Source of the DNA: an uncultured Clostridia bacterium
GTDB taxonomy: Bacteria; Bacillota; Clostridia; Christensenellales; Borkfalkiaceae
Length of the DNA stretch: 53,357 bases
NCBI GenBank assembly: GCA_947626305.1
Contig: CANQRP010000002.1
Span: 1-53,357, forward strand
Reading direction: 5' to 3'
Positions 29,623-39,216 of the stretch are shown one piece after another (the stretch's first letter is position 1; each line of letters starts with the position of its first letter). The position numbers and the translations under genes were made by a program. Under the pieces are notes generated by a model. It was not told the DNA's origin. It searched no databases and saw only the letters and a list, made by a program, of their open reading frames with translations.

Positions 29623-32600
29623 ATTTCAAAGAGATACAACTTGCGGGTTTCAAGTCCTTCGCGGATAAAACTTCCATCAAATTCGACGACGGCGTGACCT
29701 GCATCGTCGGTCCCAACGGCTGCGGCAAGAGCAACGTGGCGGACGCCGTGCGCTGGGTGCTCGGCGAACAGTCGGCAAAGACGCTGCGCGGTTCGAGCAT
29801 GCAGGACGTCATTTTCAACGGCACACAGGAGCGCCGTGCGCTCTCTTACTGCGAAGTAACGCTCGTTTTCGACAACACCGAAAAGCTCTTCGACATCGAA
29901 TACGACGAAGTGGCAATGACCCGCCGCCTGTACCGTTCGGGCGAGAGCGAATATCTGCTCAACAAGCAGCCGTGCCGCCTCAAAGACATCGTCGCCCTTT
30001 TGCACGGCGTCGGCATCGGCAAAGAGGGCTATTCCATTATCGGGCAGGGCAAGGTCGAACAGATCATGAACGCCAAGCCAGAAGACCGCCGCGCCATCTT
30101 CGAAGAAGCGACGGGGGTGATGAAATTCAAGACGCAGAAAGGGGAGATCGAACGCAAGCTCGACAGCGCGCGCGACGATCTCACCGTATTCGTTCAGCGT
30201 ATGGACGAGGCGGAAAAACAGTTGAAGCCCCTTGAAAAGCAGGCGGAGACGGCAAAAAAATATCGCGAATATTCGGGCGATCTCAAATACGAAGAGGTCA
30301 ACACTTATCTGGCGCGGTGTGAAAATTTCGAACACGAGACCGCAAAGCACCGCGTTCGCATCCGGGAGGCGGAGGAACGGCTCTCCTCTGTGGAAGAAGA
30401 ACTCTCCGCTTTGGACGCGAAGGAACTTGCGGCGCGGGAGAACGCCGCGGCGCAGGACGAAGAACTTCGTACGCTCAACGAGAAGTTGCGCATGTTCGAA
30501 GTCGGGCTCGAGCACAAGAGCGGCGAAGCGAGGGTATTGGGAGAGCGGATCGCCTCCTACAAACGTCGGCTTTCGGCGGCGTCCGAAGACGTGGAATATT
30601 CCCTCCGCCGTACCAAGGAGATCGACTCCCTGACGGCGGACAGCGCAAAGAAGAAAGAAGAAAATGAGAAGCGGAGCGCCGAGATCGAAAAGAAGACGGC
30701 ACAGCTCTCCCGCAAATTGCAGGAGGCGGACGCCCGTCTTTTGCACTTCGAACAACTTTCGGACGAACAGCGTGCAAGCGAGCTCTCCTCGGTGGAAAAC
30801 CTTGCCGACGTCCGCGCGAATGTGGGCAGCCTCTCCGCACAGAAGACGGCGGCGAGCGAGCGGATCGAAGAAGTTCGCGCCGCCATTTCCAAGGCGGAAA
30901 GACGCAAGGGGGACTATACCGCGCAGCTCGACGATTGCAAACGGCAGAAGTCGGCGTGCGAACAATTTCTCAACGGAAAGGCGAAGCGGGAGGAAGAGCT
31001 CCAGGAGGGCTTGAAGGACATCCTCCGCTCGGGGCAAAAGCTCTCGCAGGACCTCATCGACTGCAACACGACGATCGCCAATCTCTCCAACAATCTCGAG
31101 CTCTACCGCAACCTCAAAAGCCGCTTCGACGGTTATAAAGACAGCGTGCGCAACCTCCAGCTCACGGCAAAGCGCGACGCGGAGCTCGGCAAAAAGATCA
31201 AGGGCGCCATCGCGGACATCGTCACCACAGAACAGAAATACGAAGTGGCGGTGGAAACGGCGTTCGGCGGGGCAATGCAGAACCTCGTCACGGCAACGGC
31301 AGACGACGCCCGCTTCCTCATCGAATATCTCAAAAAGACGGGCGGCGGCATCGTGACCTTTTTGCCCGTTGCGGCAATGCGTCCGCATATGAACAGCGGT
31401 GAGATCCAGCGCGCGCTCCACGAGAAGGGAGCTTTGGGGCTTGCGGACGAATTGGTGCATTACGACGCATATTACGATAACGTCATCAAGAATTTGCTCG
31501 GCAACACCCTTGTGTGCGACACCATCGCCAACGCGACTTCCATCGCCAAGAAGTATCCGCGCTCCTTCCGCATCGTCACGCTCGACGGCGACATCATCGC
31601 AACGAGCGGCGCCATGACGGGAGGCAGCAAGCGGAGCGGCAGCGGCAATCTGCTGGCGGGAGAGCGGCATATCAAGGAGTGCGAGGAGGGCATCGCCAAA
31701 AAATCGGCGCTTGCCAAGAAGATCGGCGAGGCGATCGAGCAGAACGAACGCGCCCGCGAAGACACGGAAGCGGAGTTCGAGCGCTTCCGCATAAAGGTGC
31801 AGGAAGAGACGGCTTCCTTTGCGGCGCTCGCGCAGCGCGAACTCGCTCTCACCGACCTCATTGCGGACGCGGAGCACGACCTCGCGGAATACACCGGGCT
31901 ATTGGCACAGCTCGAAAAGCGGGTGGGGGACCTCGAGAGCGAAGTGCTCTCTTCCTCCGAGAGCGAGGATATTCTCAACAAGATCCGTTCGGAAGCGGCG
32001 GCGGAAGCGGCGGCACGGGCGGCGCAGTCGCAGGACCTCAAGGCGGAGCGCGAAAAATTGCTCGAAGAGCTGCAATCCCTGCGGGTGGAGAGCGCCACCC
32101 TTCTCTCCGCACGGGAGGCGGAGACCGCGAGCGTACAGCGTCTCACGGAAGAGAAACTTGCCCTGCTCAAAAAAGTGGACGACACACATGCGGAGATCGC
32201 CGAGACCGAACTTCTCATCCGTCAGCTCAAACGGGACGAGGAGAAGGTCGCTCTCACCGAGGAGGAACAGCAGGCGGTCTCGTCCATCCGTTCGAACATC
32301 GCGCGGGTGGAGAGCGAAAAGAGAGAGACGGCGCAAAAACAGGCGGTTCTTGCCGATAAAAAGCGCGCTCTGCTTGCGGAACAGCAGAATTTAGGCGATA
32401 AAAAGCACGAGAGCGAGCTCGAGATCTCCAAGGCGGAAGTCAGCCTCGAGAACATGAAGCAGCGCATCGACGAAGCCTATGGCTTAACGTACGAAACGGC
32501 ACAGGAACTGAGGGACGTCGATTACGACCTCTCCGCGTCGGCTGCAAATATCAACAGCCTGCGCCACAAGATCGCGGCGCTCGGTCCCGTCAACCAGAAC

Positions 32601-33218
32601 GCGGAAGAGGACTACGACGCTCTGCTTGCACGCTATACCGAGATGCAGACCCAGCGCGACGACCTCGAAAAGGGCATTTCCGATCTTTCCTCCGTGTTGA
32701 CCGATCTTCGCAATACCATGCAGAAACAGTTCGACGAAGGGTTCGGGGAGATCAACAAAAACTTTACGCAGATCTTCAAGGAGCTGTTCGGCGGCGGCAG
32801 GGCGGAGATGCAACTCGACTACACCGACTGTACCGACCCGCTCGAAGCGGGTGTGGAGATCATCGCCTGTCCGCCCGGCAAAAAACTCACGAAAATTTCC
32901 CTGCTCTCGGGCGGCGAGCGGGCGTTTACGGCGATCGCCATTCTGTTCGCCATCTTAAAATCCCGCCCCATGCCGTTCTGCATTTTAGACGAGATCGAAG
33001 CGGCGCTCGACGAGGCAAATGTCGACCGCTTTGCAAATTACTTAAAGAAATTCTCCAAGGAGACGCAGTTTATCGTCATTACGCACAGAAAGCCGACCAT
33101 GACGCAGGCGGACACGCTGTTCGGCGTGACGATGGAGGAAAAGGGCGTGAGCAAGATCGTCTCCGTCAAGCTGTCCGAAGTGGAGTCCCGTCTCGGCGGC
33201 GACACCGTCATCGCGTAA
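29619..33218 (+). CDS. smc: Chromosome segregation protein SMC
   Basis: [58 protein letters not shown]; C-terminal [18 protein letters not shown]...[12 protein letters not shown]. Confidence 0.98.
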   Translation: [1199 protein letters not shown]

Positions 33219-33314
33219 AGAGACCTGCACCCTTTTTAAGGGGGAGGGCGGCGCCGAGAGCCGTAGCGCGAATTTACTTCGCGCGTGAAACGGCGAGCGA
33301 CCGCAGCAATCACG

Positions 33315-33431
33315 ACATTTCTTTTTGCTACGATGCCGCTTCACGTCTGGAGCGTAGCCCGTGGAGCGACAAACGCATTCGAGCACGAGCAGCACCGCGA
33401 GGGCGAGACAAGCGGCGAGAAAAAGAAATGT
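33315..33431. repeat. Element with 12-bp perfect terminal inverted repeats in smc-ftsY gap
   Basis: ACATTTCTTTTT (33315-33326) and AAAAAGAAATGT (33420-33431), with internal dyads GCTACG/CGTAGC and GCCGCTT/AAGCGGC. Confidence 0.65.
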
Positions 33432-33453
33432 GTGAATTTTAAGGGTAATTTTT

Positions 33454-34350
33454 ATGAGTTTTTTCGGAAAGATCAAAGACGCATTGAAAAAGACAAAAGA
33501 GGGCGTCTCTGCGAAGTTGAGACAGCTCTTTCTCAAAAACAAACTCGGTGACGCCTTTTACGACGAGCTCGAGGAGATCCTCATCTCTTCGGACGTCGGC
33601 GTGGCGACCGCCGAGGAGGTAGTGGAGCAGGTCAAAGAAGAGGCGATCGGGAATAAGATCAAAGACGAGCAGTTCGTCACCGATCTTCTCAAAGACATTT
33701 TGGAGGACACCTTGAACGAAGCGCCCGTGCCCGAGATAAAGTATCCCTGCGTGATGATGTTCGTCGGCGTGAACGGCGTGGGCAAGACGACCACCATCGG
33801 GAAGGTCGCAAATTGGTTCGTCCGCCAAAAGAAGACGGTCACGGTTGCGGCGGCGGATACCTTCCGCGCGGCGGCGATCGACCAGCTCAATGTCTGGGCG
33901 GACCGCGCCAAGGTCAAGATCGTCAAACACGAGGAGGGGAGCGATCCCTCCGCGGTCGTATTCGATGCGGTATCTTCGGCAAAGGCGAGGGGAACGGACG
34001 TCCTTCTCATCGATACGGCGGGGCGGCTCCACGTCAAAGAAAACCTGATGAAGGAACTCGCAAAAATGGACCGTGTGGTACAGCGGGAGTATCCCCAAGC
34101 CGCCTTCTATAAGTTTTTGGTGCTCGACGCCACCACGGGGCAGAACGCCGTGAGCCAGGCGCGCGTATTCGACGAGGCGGTGGAACTCGACGGCATCGTC
34201 CTCACCAAGCTCGACGGCACGGCAAAAGGCGGCTTTGTGTTCTCTCTCTGCGGCGAACTCAAAATTCCCGTCGTGTTCGCGGGCGTGGGCGAAAAGATCG
34301 ACGATCTCGAACTCTTCGATGCGGAGCAATTCGTGGAAGGATTTTTCTGA
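33454..34350 (+). CDS. ftsY: Signal recognition particle receptor FtsY
   Basis: FVGVNGVGKTTTIGKVA; ADTFRAAAIDQL; DTAGRLHVKENLMKEL; TKLDGTAKGG. Confidence 0.97.
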   Translation: MSFFGKIKDALKKTKEGVSAKLRQLFLKNKLGDAFYDELEEILISSDVGVATAEEVVEQVKEEAIGNKIKDEQFVTDLLKDILEDTLNEAPVPEIKYPCVMMFVGVNGVGKTTTIGKVANWFVRQKKTVTVAAADTFRAAAIDQLNVWADRAKVKIVKHEEGSDPSAVVFDAVSSAKARGTDVLLIDTAGRLHVKENLMKELAKMDRVVQREYPQAAFYKFLVLDATTGQNAVSQARVFDEAVELDGIVLTKLDGTAKGGFVFSLCGELKIPVVFAGVGEKIDDLELFDAEQFVEGFF

Positions 34351-34374
34351 CGAAACGCAAAAAGGAGAAGAAGC

Positions 34375-34818
34375 ATGAAAATTTTCAAAGACTACAAATG
34401 GGGGTGCGATCTGTTGGGGGTCCTCCTGTTCGCACTTCTGATGCTGCCCAATATCGTCTATTGGTGCATTCCCGATTTCACGGGGCTCGACGGCAACAAG
34501 ATCCTCTCCGCCGTCGGCTATGTGTTCCAAGCGCTCGGCATTGCCGCCACGGTTGCCCTTCTCCATAAAGAACGAAAACCGTTCTCGTTTTTCTCGCTCA
34601 CGGGGCTTTTGACCTGGCTCTTTTTGCTGCTTTACTACATCGCGTGGATCTTCTACTTCTGCAACTTTTACAACATTGCCGTGGTGCTTTTTCTCACGGT
34701 CGCGCCCTGCGTGTCCCTCCTTGCCTTCCAGGCGGAGCGGAAAAACTTCCCCGCCATGGTGCCGACGGGCGTGTTCGCAATCCTGCATCTTGTGTCCGTG
34801 CTCCTCGTTTGGCTGTGA
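34375..34818 (+). CDS. Hypothetical membrane protein (about five TM helices)
   Basis: Highly hydrophobic ORF preceded by aaaggagaag; followed by a terminator-like hairpin. Confidence 0.7.
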   Translation: MKIFKDYKWGCDLLGVLLFALLMLPNIVYWCIPDFTGLDGNKILSAVGYVFQALGIAATVALLHKERKPFSFFSLTGLLTWLFLLLYYIAWIFYFCNFYNIAVVLFLTVAPCVSLLAFQAERKNFPAMVPTGVFAILHLVSVLLVWL

Positions 34819-34832
34819 TCGGAAAAAATTTG

Positions 34833-34870
34833 CGTCTGTCAAGGAAAAACACTTGACAGACGATTTTTTT
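34833..34870 (+). terminator. Terminator after 34375-34818 ORF, overlapping the ylxM -35 box
   Basis: CGTCTGTCAAG-N8-CTTGACAGACG (perfect 11-bp arms) followed by ATTTTTTTT. Confidence 0.75.
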
Positions 34871-34881
34871 TCTGCTACCAT
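34853..34881 (+). promoter_or_regulatory. ylxM-ffh promoter with flanking dyads
   Basis: TTGACA (34853-34858), 17-nt spacer, TACCAT (34876-34881); dyads CTGTCAAG-N8-CTTGACAG and TGTCAAG-N7-CTTGACA. Confidence 0.7.
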
Positions 34882-34916
34882 GGTGTCAAGAAAATCACTT
34901 GACAGGCAGGAAGACG

Positions 34917-35333
34917 ATGCCGTTTGCGACCTTGACGGGGACCGCAAAGCCGCCCAAAGGGAAAGACCTCAAATATCTGCAACTTTTAGATCATTACGGC
35001 GCGCTGCTCACCGACACCCGTCGGGAGATCTGCGAGATGTATTATATGCTCGATCTGTCTCTTTCCGAGATCGCGGAGCAAAAGGGCGTGAGCCGTCAGG
35101 GCGTTTCCGAGGCTTTGAAATCAAGCCGGGAACTCCTCGATTTTTACGAGGAAAAACTTCACCACAACGAACAGGATCGGGAGTACTCCCTCCGTGTTTC
35201 CTTCATGATGACGGAGACGGTCGGCGCACTCGAACGGTTCAAGCAGCTTCATCCCGAATATGCGCGGGAGATGGACGAGATCATCGGTATGGTCGCGGTC
35301 GGCGAAAAAATCGACCTCGGCGAGGAGAACTAA
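34917..35333 (+). CDS. ylxM: YlxM/p13-like HTH DNA-binding protein
   Basis: LLDHYGALLTDTRREICEMYYMLDLSLSEIAEQKGVSRQGVSEALKSSRELLDFYEEKL immediately upstream of ffh; RBS ggcaggaag before ATG 34917. Confidence 0.9.
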   Translation: MPFATLTGTAKPPKGKDLKYLQLLDHYGALLTDTRREICEMYYMLDLSLSEIAEQKGVSRQGVSEALKSSRELLDFYEEKLHHNEQDREYSLRVSFMMTETVGALERFKQLHPEYAREMDEIIGMVAVGEKIDLGEEN

Positions 35334-36653
35334 ATGGCGCTCTTTGCATCGCTTTCGGAGCGGCTCAATCACATTTTCAGCAAACTCACCAAGCGCGGGA
35401 AGCTCACCGAGCTTGAGATCCGCACGGCGATGCGCGAAGTGCGGATCGCCCTTCTCGAAGCGGACGTAAACATCCGCGTTGCGAAGGATTTTATCGCGGT
35501 CATCTCCGAAAAGGCGGTGGGGCAACAGGTGCTCGAATCTCTCAACCCCGCACAGCAGGTCATCAAGATCGTCAACGAAGAACTCATCGCGCTCATGGGC
35601 TCGGGGAATGCAAAACTCGAAGTCAGTCCCAAGCCGCCCACGGTCATCATGATGTGCGGTTTGCAGGGTGCCGGCAAGACGACGATGTGCGCGAAGCTCG
35701 CCGTGCTTCTCAAAAAACAGGGGAAAAATCCGTTGCTCGTCGCATGCGACATCTACCGTCCCGCCGCCATCGATCAGCTTAAAGTGGTGGGCGGAAAGGC
35801 GGGAGCCGAGGTGTTCGAAAAGGGCACGCAAGCGCCCCCCAAGACCGCGAAACAGGCGGTGGAATACGCGAGCCGCATGGGGTTCGATACCGTCATCATC
35901 GATACGGCGGGGCGGCTCCATATCGACGAAGAGCTCATGCTCGAGCTCGAGGAGATCAAGAAAGAGGTCCCCGTGCACGAAATTCTGCTCACGGTGGACG
36001 CCATGACGGGGCAAGATGCCGTAAATGTCGCGGAGACGTTCAACAGCCGTTTGGGAATTACGGGGGTGATCCTCACCAAGCTCGACGGCGATACGCGGGG
36101 CGGCGCGTGCCTTTCCATCAAGGCGGTCACGGGCAAGCCCATCAAGTTCATCGGCGTGGGGGAGAAGATCACCGATTTGGAGCCCTTTTACCCCGAACGC
36201 ATGGCGAGCCGTATCCTCGGCATGGGGGACGTTCTGTCTCTCATCGAAAGGGCGCAGGAGGCGGTCAGCGAGCAGCAGGCGAAGGAGCTCGAGCGCAAGA
36301 TGCGCGAAAATTCCTTCACGCTCAGCGACTATCTCGACCAATTCGAAACGCTCAAAAAGATGGGCGGTGCAAATGCGCTCATGAGCATGCTTCCCGGCGC
36401 GAACAAATTCAAAGTACGCGAGGGAGACATCGACGAACGGAAGATCGAGCGCGTAAAGGCGATCATTCTCTCGATGACGCAGCGAGAACGGGACAATCCG
36501 CAGATCATCAACTATTCGCGCAAACAGCGCATCGCCGCAGGCTCCGGGACGACCGTTCAGGAAGTAAACCAGCTCTTGAAGCAATTCGAGCAGACGCGGG
36601 AACTGATGAAGCGCATGAAGGGCGGAAAGGGAAAAATGAGAATGCCGTTTTGA
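35334..36653 (+). CDS. ffh: Signal recognition particle protein Ffh
   Basis: MMCGLQGAGKTTMCAKLA; DTAGRLHIDEELM; Met-rich C-terminal M domain ending MKGGKGKMRMPF. Confidence 0.98.
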   Translation: MALFASLSERLNHIFSKLTKRGKLTELEIRTAMREVRIALLEADVNIRVAKDFIAVISEKAVGQQVLESLNPAQQVIKIVNEELIALMGSGNAKLEVSPKPPTVIMMCGLQGAGKTTMCAKLAVLLKKQGKNPLLVACDIYRPAAIDQLKVVGGKAGAEVFEKGTQAPPKTAKQAVEYASRMGFDTVIIDTAGRLHIDEELMLELEEIKKEVPVHEILLTVDAMTGQDAVNVAETFNSRLGITGVILTKLDGDTRGGACLSIKAVTGKPIKFIGVGEKITDLEPFYPERMASRILGMGDVLSLIERAQEAVSEQQAKELERKMRENSFTLSDYLDQFETLKKMGGANALMSMLPGANKFKVREGDIDERKIERVKAIILSMTQRERDNPQIINYSRKQRIAAGSGTTVQEVNQLLKQFEQTRELMKRMKGGKGKMRMPF

Positions 36654-36669
36654 GAGAGTTCACGAATTC

Positions 36670-36745
36670 TTTGCCCCTCGCTACGGAAGCCCTACCCTTC
36701 GCTTGCGAGGGGGAGGGTGGCACCGTAGGTGACGGGTGGGGGCAC
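36670..36745. repeat. Compound G/C-rich palindromic repeat (ffh-rpsP gap)
   Basis: CCCTACCCTTCGCTTGCGAGGGGGAGGGTGGCACCGTAGGTGACGGGTGGGGGCACCTTATTTC. Confidence 0.7.
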
Positions 36746-36757
36746 CTTATTTCCCCT

Positions 36758-36804
36758 GTCATTTCGACCGCAGCGAACGAATGTGAGCGGAGTGGAGAAA
36801 TCTC
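36758..36804. repeat. Dispersed GTCATTTCGACCG...GGAGTGGAGAAATCTC element, copy 2
   Basis: gtcatttcgaccgcagcgaacgaatgtgagcggagtggagaaatctc. Confidence 0.8.
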
Positions 36805-36886
36805 GACAATGAAAAGCAGGGCGGAACTCTCGAAACAAGAAAAAATCAAAAATAATTAACATATATCATATCGGAGGTAAATTACC

Positions 36887-37180
36887 ATGGTAAAAATGAG
36901 ACTGGTGAGAATGGGCGACAAAAAGTCCCCCGTCTACCGCATCGTAGTCGTGGACGCGAGAAAGGCGGCGACCGGCGAGTACATCGACAAAGTCGGGTTC
37001 TACGACCCCAAGTCCAACCCCGTCACGCTCACGGTGGACGTCGACAAGGCGAAGGATTGGATCGCAAAGGGTGTACAGCCCACCGAAACGGTGAAATCGC
37101 TCCTTGTGCAGGCAGGCGCGCTCGAAAAGCCCACCAAACTCTCTCCTTCCAAGACCAAGGGAAAGAAGGCGAAGAAGTAA
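36887..37180 (+). CDS. rpsP: 30S ribosomal protein S16
   Basis: MVKMRLVRMGDKKSPVYRIVVVDARKAATGEYIDKVGFYDPKSNP. Confidence 0.98.
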   Translation: MVKMRLVRMGDKKSPVYRIVVVDARKAATGEYIDKVGFYDPKSNPVTLTVDVDKAKDWIAKGVQPTETVKSLLVQAGALEKPTKLSPSKTKGKKAKK

Positions 37181-37364
37181 TCGGTTTCACACGTTTCTTT
37201 TCTTGCTACGCCCGAAAGAAACGCCGTGAGGATCGGAACGGCGCGTGGGGCGTAATGACAGGTCATAAGACCGCCCTCGCCGAACAAGCAGGGTGGCGCG
37301 GCGCAATTCCGCACAAAATATTGCGGGCGCGGCTATGCGCCGCGCATCGGAAAGGAGTTAAATT

Positions 37365-37604
37365 ATGTTGGATTTGATCAAGTATATCGTGGAAACGTTC
37401 GCGGAGAACAAAGAACACATCTCCTATGCGGTAGAAGAGACGGCGGATGCGATCAACGTCACCGTGTCCCTCTCCGATTCGGATATGGGGAAAGTCATCG
37501 GCAAGCAGGGGAAGATCGCCAAGGCGCTCCGCACTCTTGTCCGCTGCAAGACCCCCCGCGACAGCAAGAAGTACAACATCGAGATCAAAGAGCGGGAAGA
37601 ATAA
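37365..37604 (+). CDS. khpA: KH-domain RNA-binding protein KhpA
   Basis: VTVSLSDSDMGKVIGKQGKIAKALRTLVRCK; directly after rpsP. Confidence 0.95.
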   Translation: MLDLIKYIVETFAENKEHISYAVEETADAINVTVSLSDSDMGKVIGKQGKIAKALRTLVRCKTPRDSKKYNIEIKEREE

Positions 37605-37615
37605 ACAAACCCGCA

Positions 37616-37653
37616 AAGAGCCGCCGCGCGCATAAATGCGCGCGGCGGCTCTT
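37616..37653. repeat. Perfect palindrome between convergent khpA and flippase gene (18-bp arms)
   Basis: AAGAGCCGCCGCGCGCAT-AA-ATGCGCGCGGCGGCTCTT. Confidence 0.9.
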
Positions 37654-37654
37654 C

Positions 37655-39160
37655 CTATACTCTCTTTTTCCCGGCAAAAAAGCGGTTCCCGAGCGCCTTT
37701 ACGTCGAGCAGTTTCAACAGGGAGAACAGCAGTACTTCGGCGGCGCCGATCACCAGTACCGTCAGCGCCAACGCGGGGATGTAACTCAAACAGGTGATAA
37801 ACAATTTCCGCACGAAATAGCCTACGCCGATCACGGGCAGCACCGCCGCCGTCAGCTTCAAAAAATATTTCCATGAGCCGAGCTTTCCCGTCTTTTTCCT
37901 CAGCAGGATCAGCGCGCACGCCGCCGAGATCGTATAGTCGCACGCCATGCCCACGCAGAGCGCGCCGCTGCCCAAATATTTCGGTAAAAACCATACGCAC
38001 GCCAGCATCGCCGCCGCCCCGCCGAGGAAGAAGAGCAGGGTATGCCGTTCGCATCCCAAGGAGTTGAGGATGGAGGTCGTGATCATGGTGAGACTCATGG
38101 GAAGCAGGATCACGGCGCAGCCGGAGATCAGCCGCCCGCTCCGGTCGCTTGCATAGAGCATGGCGCCCACGTCTTTCCCGCATACCACAAAGAAGGGAAT
38201 GAGCAGCCCCGCAATGAGCAATGTCGCATTGAGCGCCCGCTCTACGAGCCCCGAGAGCTTTTCTCTTTGCCCCTTGTAAAAGCACTCGGAGAGCTCGGGT
38301 ACGAGCACGAGGGCAATGGAACCGATGAGGGTGGAGGGGATCATGAGGACGGGCATCACCATGCCGTACACCACGCCGTATTCGCTCATCGCCTTGGAGG
38401 AGGAAACTCCCGCCGCCATCAGCCGCATGGGGAAGAGCACCGAGATGAAGGAGTTGACGAGGGAAGAGGAAGTGCGCATCGCCGTTACGGGCAGAGAGGA
38501 CTTGATGAGGGGCAAAAATTCTCCCCGCGGCGAACGCAGTTTTCCGCCCCGAAGGAAGAAATAGACGAGCGCGATCGCAAAGGAACAGAGGTAGGAGATG
38601 AGCACCGCCAGCGCCGCAAGGTTGACGTCGGCGACGTTCGTCTGTAATAAGAGGAGCAAAAACACGCCCACCGCGATCATCACGATCTCTTCGATGAGTT
38701 CGACGAGAGAGTAGGCGAGAAAGCGCCTGTTTCCCCAAAAACAGCCGCGCAGGATGGCGTAGACAGAGGTAAAAGACAGCCCGATGATGAGGATGTAAAA
38801 GAGGTCGGCGCAACGCGGGTCGGTGAACAGGCGGGAGAAGGGCTCTTTGAGGAGAAACAGGAGCAGGGTGACGGGAATGCTTACGGCGAGGGTGAGGACG
38901 ATCGCCGCACTCGTCGCAGCCTGTTCTCCCCGCTTGCTGCCCCGTGCGCGGTGTTTGCTGATGATCCGAGAGAGGGTGATGGGAAGCCCGCTCGAAGTCG
39001 CCGTCAGAAAAACGGCAAAGACGGTGAGGGAGACCTGATAGACGCCGAGCCCCTCCGGTCCCAAAATGCGGGAGAGGATGATGCGGTAGAGAAAGCCGAG
39101 GCAGTGCTCGATCGCGGAAAAGATCGTTACCACCGCGGCGGTGCGGTACAAGTTTTGCAT
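37655..39160 (-). CDS. MATE/MOP-superfamily flippase (SpoVB/MurJ-like)
   Basis: MQNLYRTAAVVTIFSAIEHCLGFLYRIILSRILGPEGLGVYQVSLTVFAVFLTATSSGLPITLSRIISKH; many TM helices. Confidence 0.88.
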   Translation of the reverse strand: MQNLYRTAAVVTIFSAIEHCLGFLYRIILSRILGPEGLGVYQVSLTVFAVFLTATSSGLPITLSRIISKHRARGSKRGEQAATSAAIVLTLAVSIPVTLLLFLLKEPFSRLFTDPRCADLFYILIIGLSFTSVYAILRGCFWGNRRFLAYSLVELIEEIVMIAVGVFLLLLLQTNVADVNLAALAVLISYLCSFAIALVYFFLRGGKLRSPRGEFLPLIKSSLPVTAMRTSSSLVNSFISVLFPMRLMAAGVSSSKAMSEYGVVYGMVMPVLMIPSTLIGSIALVLVPELSECFYKGQREKLSGLVERALNATLLIAGLLIPFFVVCGKDVGAMLYASDRSGRLISGCAVILLPMSLTMITTSILNSLGCERHTLLFFLGGAAAMLACVWFLPKYLGSGALCVGMACDYTISAACALILLRKKTGKLGSWKYFLKLTAAVLPVIGVGYFVRKLFITCLSYIPALALTVLVIGAAEVLLFSLLKLLDVKALGNRFFAGKKRV

Positions 39161-39216
39161 ACGATATTTTATTTGCACGCGCACTTTTTTATGAACACGG
39201 CGCATAGAATAGAGGC

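Noticed and set aside
29595-31877. 760-aa minus-strand ORF antisense to smc
   Set aside because: Shadow ORF of a long, highly conserved smc gene; Phe/Arg/Leu-rich composition is that of antisense coding DNA.
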